6,140 bases of DNA from Acidobacteriota bacterium (GTDB taxonomy: Bacteria; Acidobacteriota; Vicinamibacteria; Vicinamibacterales; CAVVIG01), in assembly GCA_003222555.1 (NCBI GenBank), contig QHWL01000209.1:2161-8300 (forward strand), in the 5' to 3' direction. Below, in pieces: positions 1-4,500 of the stretch. The translations under genes and the position numbers were made by a program. The first letter of the stretch is position 1. Each line of letters opens with the position of its first letter. The notes beneath the pieces were generated by a model. That model was given only the letters and a program-made list of their open reading frames with translations, was not told the origin of the DNA and searched no databases.

Positions 1-2124
1 CTGATGCTGCATGCCGATCGAAACCTGATGGCTGTACGGCATCTTGGTGAACTCGGCCGGAGGCGCGACAAAATTTTCGCCGGTGTCTCTTCGAATGCAC
101 GTTGGCGTGCGGGCCGTCGAGCAGAACCGCTGTTCGAGTTGTTCCCTGGTCGGCCACGGTCCATTGAACGGGTTCGCCGCAAAGTCCGGGCGGCAATCAT
201 TCGGTATCTCCGCGGCGGCCGTATTCGATAGGGAGTTCATCTGGCCGGCCAGTCCGGTGATGATGTCGCCGTAATATCTCCCGTAGCCGCCGCGAATGAC
301 GGTCCGATCGGTGAGCGTGTAGGCAAACCCGAGCCGCGGCTGGAAATTATTCGTGTCGTTGGGACGCTCGGCGTCGATGATTGGTGGAAGGACGATATGG
401 TTCGCCCACACATTCAACGCGACGTCGTACCGCAGCCCGAGGTTCAGCGTCAACCGCGACGTCATCGTCCAGTCGTCCTGGAACCACCCCGCGTAGTTGT
501 ACTCAGGCAAGCTGTTGCGGAATTGCCCGTTGCCAAACGTATATCGCCTGGTAATTGGTGACAGGGCCGCCAGGTTCCAGGTCGAGACGTCGTTCCACAC
601 GGGAAAGAGGTCCTCGATGTTGGCGGGAATCGGCCCACCCTGAGCGTCGATGCGACCCATGCAATAGAGACAACCGAACCCGGCATTGATCGCATACAGA
701 GTTTCACCCCCCAGCTTCAAGTCGTGTCGGCCCCCCTTGTTGAACGAGAGCGAAAAGTCGTCCCGAAGCTGGTAGACGTTTGCGCTGTTATCCTGGGGCG
801 TCCGGACGTTGCCTCCAATATTGAAGCCTCGGAACATGATTCGGGGGTGGCCATACACGATGCCATTGGCGGCTTGCGGGTGATCCGGCCGGGATGTGTG
901 GTTCCCGGTGCGGTAAAGGTGGCTGTTGAACCCCGCCCTCACCTCGTTCACAGCCCGGTTGCTCAGGACCTGCGTCAGGGTGGTAAAGAGCTCCTCACTG
1001 TGGCGTCTGAAGTCTTCCGCGGCCGCCGGATGGCTGCCGAGCTGCGTCGACTGCAGCTCATACGGGTTCACGAAGTCGAAAACATTCCCACGTGCCATCA
1101 CGCGCGTGCGCGACGACAGTTGGTAATCGAGTCGCAGCCCCGCCATGTCCGTGCGCTTCGTGCCAGTGAGCTGGACGTTGAAGCGGGGATATGGCGTATT
1201 GACCGTGAGCGTCTGCGGCTCGCGCTCGTATTCGTAATTGGCGAAGTAGTGGAGCCGGTCCTTCAGGATGGGGCCGCCGAACGTTGCGCTCACTTGCTGA
1301 TTCGAATACGGAAGGACCATTCGTTTACCGGCTGCGTCCTTCGCAATGAAGTCGGCGGCATTGAAGCTGTCGTCTCGGAAGTAGCCGGAAAGCGATCCTG
1401 CCGGTATGTTGGCACCCGACTTGGTAATGGCGTTCACCTGAATGCCGGTCGAGCGCCCCTGGGTGGCGTCGAACCGGCTCGACAGGAACTGAAACTCGGC
1501 GATCGCATCGCGACTGAATCGCGGCTGACCGCGGTTGCCTCCCTGTGCGACCGACACTTCCTGGCCGTCCATGTTGAGCTGAAATTCGCGATTCCCCAGC
1601 CTCTCACCGGTCGTCGGCCCCAGGTCCGTGGCGTTGGCACGCATCCCCGGCGCCAGCGCCGTCAGACTCAGCCAGTCGCGGCCATTCACCGGCAGCTCCT
1701 GCGTCTGCCGCGGATCGATATTGCCGCCCAGGCTCGACGAGGTGGTATCGACGAGCGGCGCCTCCGCCGTCACCGTCACCGACTCCTGCACCGTTGATGG
1801 CGACATCTGCAGATTCACGACTCCCAGCTGTCCCACGAGCAGCTCGAACCCGTTGCGCGAGACGGTCGAAAACGCCGGCAGCGTCGCGGTCACTCGGTAG
1901 ACCCCAGCGCGGGCGGCGATCCGGTAAGTACCGCGCTCATCGGTCACCGCCTCGAACGTGTTCCCTGAGGCCTCGTGCAGGGCCGTCACAGTGACCCCGG
2001 GCAGGACGCCACCCGTGGAATCGGTGATCGTCCCGCTCATCGTCGCTTCCTGCCCATATCCGCGAGCTGGCAAGGCCAAGATTGCGCCAACCACGAGGAG
2101 CCGTCGAATGATGGTTGATGTCAT
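1..2124 (-). CDS. TonB-dependent receptor with N-terminal carboxypeptidase-regulatory-like domain (Oar type), partial
   Basis: Outer-membrane beta-barrel receptor that would import a large ligand using TonB energy; the ligand cannot be told. The minus strand is open for 708 codons with no stop and runs off the left edge, so the C-terminal barrel is missing (I recall about 1000-1200 residues for the family). Residues 1-24 are a signal peptide (RR, then a hydrophobic run, ending GYG before QE). Residues about 27-107 form a CarboxypepD_reg-like beta-sandwich with the typical SGTITDSTGGVLPGVTV opening (30-46). A linker containing VTVTAEAPLVDT (116-127) leads to the plug, with LPVNGRDWLSLTALAPG at 144-160. 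Barrel strands follow, with alternating aromatic patterns and motifs such as FGGPILKDR and LTLNLGLRYDV. The ATG at 2124 is set by a strong AGGAGGAGGA six bases upstream. It is transcribed divergently from the dehydrogenase cluster. Five Cys (485, 488, 644, 668, 676) lie in the barrel part. Family assignment is secure; substrate unknown. Confidence 0.93.
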   Translation of the reverse strand, partial: MTSTIIRRLLVVGAILALPARGYGQEATMSGTITDSTGGVLPGVTVTALHEASGNTFEAVTDERGTYRIAARAGVYRVTATLPAFSTVSRNGFELLVGQLGVVNLQMSPSTVQESVTVTAEAPLVDTTSSSLGGNIDPRQTQELPVNGRDWLSLTALAPGMRANATDLGPTTGERLGNREFQLNMDGQEVSVAQGGNRGQPRFSRDAIAEFQFLSSRFDATQGRSTGIQVNAITKSGANIPAGSLSGYFRDDSFNAADFIAKDAAGKRMVLPYSNQQVSATFGGPILKDRLHYFANYEYEREPQTLTVNTPYPRFNVQLTGTKRTDMAGLRLDYQLSSRTRVMARGNVFDFVNPYELQSTQLGSHPAAAEDFRRHSEELFTTLTQVLSNRAVNEVRAGFNSHLYRTGNHTSRPDHPQAANGIVYGHPRIMFRGFNIGGNVRTPQDNSANVYQLRDDFSLSFNKGGRHDLKLGGETLYAINAGFGCLYCMGRIDAQGGPIPANIEDLFPVWNDVSTWNLAALSPITRRYTFGNGQFRNSLPEYNYAGWFQDDWTMTSRLTLNLGLRYDVALNVWANHIVLPPIIDAERPNDTNNFQPRLGFAYTLTDRTVIRGGYGRYYGDIITGLAGQMNSLSNTAAAEIPNDCRPDFAANPFNGPWPTREQLEQRFCSTARTPTCIRRDTGENFVAPPAEFTKMPYSHQVSIGMQHQ

Positions 2125-2130
2125 TGAGAT

Positions 2131-2140
2131 TCCTCCTCCT
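2131..2140 (-). promoter_or_regulatory. Strong ribosome binding site of the TonB receptor
   Basis: On the minus strand this reads AGGAGGAGGA, a near-perfect anti-Shine-Dalgarno match repeated in tandem, six bases before the ATG at 2124. It decides the start codon of the receptor and suggests efficient translation. Confidence 0.8.
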
Positions 2141-2220
2141 GTCATCTATTACGCACACGTCCGATCGGCAGAGCCATCGAGGGCCGGGACGAATTCTTCG
2201 CGCGTCTTCGTTGTTGGGAG

Positions 2221-2242
2221 CGGCTCGAGAACGGTCGAGCCG
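2221..2242. repeat. Perfect 8-bp inverted repeat in receptor leader region
   Basis: CGGCTCGA at 2221-2228 and TCGAGCCG at 2235-2242 are exact reverse complements around a six-base spacer. On the plus strand the stem is followed by TTTCTGATTTT, an imperfect T-rich run, so it resembles a weak intrinsic terminator for plus-strand transcripts, although no plus-strand gene precedes it. It lies about 100 bases upstream of the receptor start on the minus strand, where it could equally be a leader hairpin or a dyad operator. Confidence 0.5.
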
Positions 2243-2530
2243 TTTCTGATTTTGAGATGGATTGAATGATGGCCGCGTCAGGAATCAGGGACCCGGCCCA
2301 CGCACGTTGACCGAGCGCCACGTCCCGAGGGGACGGCTTCGTAAGGCCGCCGAGCGACAGTCTCCGCGAAGGGAGCACGTCGTCTCCTAGCGAAATCCGG
2401 ATGATATGCTCGGCTGCACGCGCTCAGGGAGCGCCTTTAGGAAAAACTTATCCTAGCCGTCGGGCTGGGATTTTACACCTTTCAACGCGGCGTGCGCTGC
2501 CCAATTTGGGAGATTCCGAAGCTCTGATGT

Positions 2531-2566
2531 AGCCGCGTCCAAATCCTTGGAGCAATGGACGCGGCT
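2531..2566. repeat. Perfect 11-bp inverted repeat (hairpin, 14-base loop)
   Basis: AGCCGCGTCCA (2531-2541) and TGGACGCGGCT (2556-2566) are exact reverse complements with a 14-base loop that itself contains TCC-TT-GGA. Neither side has a run of T, so a simple intrinsic terminator is unlikely. It sits in the middle of the gene-poor divergent gap. Possible roles are a structured RNA, a palindromic repetitive element, or a regulator-binding site. The sequence does not decide among these. Confidence 0.55.
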
Positions 2567-2828
2567 TGGTCTGCGACGTGCGCCGCCCCCGGCTGACCCA
2601 CGTCCTGACGGTGAACATTCAGTGAGCAATTTGCCTCCCAAACACCCTGGTAACAGCAGGGTCCCATTCGAGTTACAGGCACGAAGATCCGCGAGTCCGA
2701 AGACCTGCATCAAGCTGCGAACCCGGGGGCTCTTGGAACGGAACATCCCCCTCAATGACGGCCGCGGTGACAGCCTGGGCCCCTGCAGCGACCGGAAAGC
2801 AAACCGGGCGACACTAGGGATACGTCGG

Positions 2829-2857
2829 TTGACACTAACGCGTGGTGAGTGCAGGAT
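2829..2857 (+). promoter_or_regulatory. Candidate sigma70-type promoter before the 297-residue secreted protein gene
   Basis: TTGACA at 2829-2834 is a perfect -35 hexamer. Seventeen bases further lies CAGGAT (2852-2857), which matches only three of six -10 positions. A better -10-like TACAAT sits at 2885-2890 but has no partner at the right distance. The position, 60-90 bases before the start codon, fits, but the pair is weak and promoter consensus in this group of bacteria is uncertain. Confidence 0.22.
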
Positions 2858-2899
2858 CGCTCCCGGCAGCTCAAGATCGACCTCTACAATGTCCTCAAT
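2849..2899 (+). pseudogene. Possible relic of a TonB-receptor C-terminus
   Basis: In the frame continuous with the next gene, but upstream of its signal peptide, the DNA reads VQDRSRQLKIDLYNVLN. The segment RxQLxxDLYNVLN closely resembles the penultimate beta-strand region of Oar-type TonB-dependent receptors, where a DLYNVLN/DLYNVFN motif follows an Arg-rich strand. An in-frame TGA (2846-2848) lies immediately upstream and no further receptor-like sequence is visible in any plus-strand frame nearby. If real, it is a short remnant left by deletion of a receptor gene that once preceded this cluster. With about 15 matching residues, chance similarity cannot be excluded. Confidence 0.25.
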
Positions 2900-2903
2900 T
2901 GTC

Positions 2904-2910
2904 AGAAGGG
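2904..2910 (+). promoter_or_regulatory. Ribosome binding site that decides the start of the 297-residue secreted protein
   Basis: AGAAGGG lies seven bases before the ATG at 2918. This, with the signal peptide that begins there, favours the 2918 start over the GTG at 2849, which would put 23 charged residues ahead of the hydrophobic segment. Confidence 0.6.
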
Positions 2911-2917
2911 CGTTCCG

Positions 2918-3811
2918 ATGATGGTAAACCGTCTTTTGGTTCCGATGGTCGGCTTGTTCGCTGCGGCGCTGGTCTCTCCAGCTGACAGTCTTGCTCAGAA
3001 CAGCTCACCAGGCGGTTGGCTTAGTCCGGATTGGAACAAGCCGCCGATAACGAACGAGAATAGGAAGCAGGCTCCGCGGCGCAGCCTTGTCGGGACGTGG
3101 GGCCCGGCGGGAGGAGCGGGAGCGGGAGTCCAGGCAGGTGGCGTGCAGTTGAAGCCGAACAACGGCAAACCCGAAAATCAGCTCCCATACACTCCCTATG
3201 GCTTGGAACTGTACCGGTCGCACAAGGGGCTTGAGGGCTTCGACGCGGTGCTACCTTCCCAGGACAATGATCCCAGGAATCTCTGCGAGCCGTTAGGAGT
3301 GCCGCGCTACAACCATTACAACATCAGGCTCACCCAAATATTTCAGGACGAGTACAAGGTCGTGATTTTGTATCAGTACGACAACCGTTGGCGCGTCATC
3401 TGGACCGACGGTCGAGAGCTCCCCAAATTGCAGGACGGAGCCGTAGCAATGGCCGGTGAGCAACGAGAGCAGCGGATTTTCGGCTACTCCGTCGGCAAGT
3501 GGATAGACGATTACACGCTCGAGGTCCAGACCGTCGGAACAATGCCGGAAGACCGGGTGTGGCTCGATTCGACTGGCAGGCCGATCAGCGATCAGGTACG
3601 CGTAACAGAGACATTCCGGCGCCTGGACTATGACACACTGGAGTGGTCAGAAACGATTGACGATCCCAAGGTTTACACAAGACCGTGGGAGACCATGAAG
3701 CTCCCGATGAGGTTGCACGATCCGCGTACGGACCTCATGGAGTACTACTGCTCACCCGTAGAACAAGAGAGGTATAACAAGCTTCTTGGCAACCCAGCGA
3801 GCGTCAAGTAA
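2918..3811 (+). CDS. Secreted protein of an uncharacterised family, neighbour of DUF6152 proteins
   Basis: Exported protein of 297 residues and unknown function. Residues 1-26 are a signal peptide (MMVNRLL, a hydrophobic stretch to about 19, cleavage expected after SLA and before Q27). Two codons, ATG ATG, begin the gene; the first is placed seven bases after AGAAGGG. A Gly-rich stretch at 62-75 precedes the conserved core. Recognisable blocks are DPRNLCEPLGVPR (118-130), VVILYQYDNRWRVIWTDGR (148-166), GYSVGKWIDDYTLEVQTVG (189-207), VWLDSTGRPISDQVRVTE (214-231) and DDPKVYTRPW (248-257). These blocks are the hallmark of a large hypothetical family that I recall occurring, often in several copies, in Acidobacteria and some Proteobacteria beside DUF6152 genes. 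Two Cys (123, 278) may pair. It is probably periplasmic since no lipobox or later membrane segment is seen. No catalytic motif is recognised. The DUF6152-like gene follows 169 bases downstream on the same strand. Confidence 0.85.
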   Translation: MMVNRLLVPMVGLFAAALVSPADSLAQNSSPGGWLSPDWNKPPITNENRKQAPRRSLVGTWGPAGGAGAGVQAGGVQLKPNNGKPENQLPYTPYGLELYRSHKGLEGFDAVLPSQDNDPRNLCEPLGVPRYNHYNIRLTQIFQDEYKVVILYQYDNRWRVIWTDGRELPKLQDGAVAMAGEQREQRIFGYSVGKWIDDYTLEVQTVGTMPEDRVWLDSTGRPISDQVRVTETFRRLDYDTLEWSETIDDPKVYTRPWETMKLPMRLHDPRTDLMEYYCSPVEQERYNKLLGNPASVK

Positions 3812-3852
3812 CGCAGAGCGATGAAAACAGTGTGGTGGTCCGTAGCCGGCGC

Positions 3853-3858
3853 TATAAT
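3853..3858 (+). promoter_or_regulatory. Candidate -10 element upstream of the DUF6152-like gene
   Basis: A perfect TATAAT lies in the 169-base gap, which would give a leader of about 115 bases before the ATG at 3981. No good -35 hexamer is visible 16-18 bases upstream and there is no TGn extension, so this is suggestive only. If active, it would uncouple the DUF6152-like gene and perhaps the dehydrogenase from the preceding gene. Confidence 0.28.
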
Positions 3859-3980
3859 GCGCTGTCACACGAACGGAACTGCGCTGCAGGCCGGCCGATC
3901 GCAACTGAAAATTCTGATGTAGTGGGTGCCAGGTTGGGCAGTCAATTCACCGTGAGATTGCATTCCGGGATGGGGGCACA

Positions 3981-4400
3981 ATGAGAACCAAGCTTGTCAT
4001 GGTGTTGGCCGGAGCGCTCGTCGTCTTGATGTCGCTTCCACTGTTCGCACATCACGGCAACGCGGTGTTTGACACCGGGAAAAGAGTCACTCTGAAGGGC
4101 ACTGTCAAGGATTGGGTTTACGTGAATCCTCACTGTTTGCTGACGCTTGACGTGAAAGGTGAAGACGGCAAGGTGGTACAGTGGCTCGCGGAGACTCAGC
4201 CTCCGACTTCCGTCTTCCCCCTTGGCTATCGCAAGGATTCTTTCAAGCCGGGCGACGAGGTTACCATTACCGTGGAGCCAGTCAAAAATGGCCGGCCAAT
4301 CGGCCGTATCCTTGGGGCGGTGCTCGCTAATGGGAAAACATTAGGCAACCCCCCTGCTGAAGGAGCACTTCCCGCCGCCGGCGCGGCGCAACAACCATAG
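3981..4400 (+). CDS. DUF6152-like small secreted protein
   Basis: Exported protein of 139 residues, function unknown. Residues 1-23 are a signal peptide (MRTK, then a hydrophobic run ending LPLFA), and cleavage there would leave a mature protein starting His24-His25-Gly. The body has the pattern I associate with DUF6152: AHH near the start, VTLKGTVKDWVYVNPHCLLTLDV (36-58, with the NPH triplet at 49-51), a W-x-x-E segment (68-71), LGYRKDSFKPGDEVTITVEP (81-100) and NGRPIGRI. This suggests a small beta-barrel (OB-like) fold, which is an inference. The tail (about 125-139) is Ala/Pro-rich and probably disordered. The start is supported by GGGATGGGGG ending four bases before the ATG. It lies between the 297-residue secreted protein and the PQQ dehydrogenase, so a periplasmic role linked to one or both is plausible but unproven. 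Confidence 0.85.
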   Translation: MRTKLVMVLAGALVVLMSLPLFAHHGNAVFDTGKRVTLKGTVKDWVYVNPHCLLTLDVKGEDGKVVQWLAETQPPTSVFPLGYRKDSFKPGDEVTITVEPVKNGRPIGRILGAVLANGKTLGNPPAEGALPAAGAAQQP

Positions 4401-4449
4401 TCCGGGCGCCAGCAAACGCCAATTCGCATCCAAAAGGGAGCCCGTCGGG

Positions 4450-4477
4450 TCCTCGAATCGACTAAGATTCGCGAGGA
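4450..4477 (+). repeat. Bulged 10-bp hairpin just upstream of the dehydrogenase start
   Basis: TCCTCGAATC (4450-4459) pairs with GATTC (4466-4470) and GAGGA (4473-4477), leaving a two-base GC bulge and a six-base loop (gactaa). It ends 23 bases before the ATG at 4501 and is not followed by a T run, so it is a poor intrinsic terminator. It may be a leader structure affecting translation or mRNA stability of the dehydrogenase gene, or a weak attenuator after the DUF6152-like gene. Confidence 0.4.
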
Positions 4478-4500
4478 TTCTGCCAACTGGAGTGATCGAG

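Larger units (their letters stand above)
2125..2917. other. Long divergent intergenic region without a convincing gene
   Basis: About 790 bases separate the divergent receptor and the plus-strand cluster. Open frames here are short (at most 124 codons), overlap each other on both strands, are rich in Arg/Pro/Ser, and lack recognisable motifs or ribosome binding sites, so I do not call them genes. The stretch does hold several inverted repeats: 8-bp stem at 2221-2242, 6-bp at 2321-2335, 5-bp at 2421-2433, 11-bp at 2531-2566 and 6-bp at 2644-2662. The promoters of both flanking transcription units should lie here. Decayed coding sequence or a small RNA is possible. Confidence 0.6.

Noticed and set aside
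724..1797. A 357-codon plus-strand open frame opposite the receptor.
   Set aside because: It is the antisense shadow of the GC-rich receptor gene; its translation is Arg/Val-rich with no domain, and the minus-strand reading is clearly the real one.
2438..2455. TAGGA and TCCTA separated by eight A/T-rich bases.
   Set aside because: A five-base arm is too short to distinguish from chance.
2453..2755. A 100-codon minus-strand frame in the divergent gap.
   Set aside because: It overlaps the plus-strand frame and the 11-bp palindrome, and shows no recognisable domain or start signals.
2547..2921. A 124-codon plus-strand frame in the divergent gap.
   Set aside because: Low-complexity basic composition, no ribosome binding site, no motif, and it runs into the true start of the 297-residue gene in another frame.
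3821..3922. A 33-codon plus-strand frame beginning MKTVWWSVAGAIM just after the 297-residue gene.
   Set aside because: It looks a little like a signal peptide start, but has no good ribosome binding site, no recognisable continuation, and overlaps the TATAAT. Too short to support as a gene.
2523..3922. The 10-base sequence TCTGATGTAG occurs at 2523-2532 and again at 3913-3922.
   Set aside because: A 10-base match is expected several times by chance in a window of this length, and the flanks do not match.
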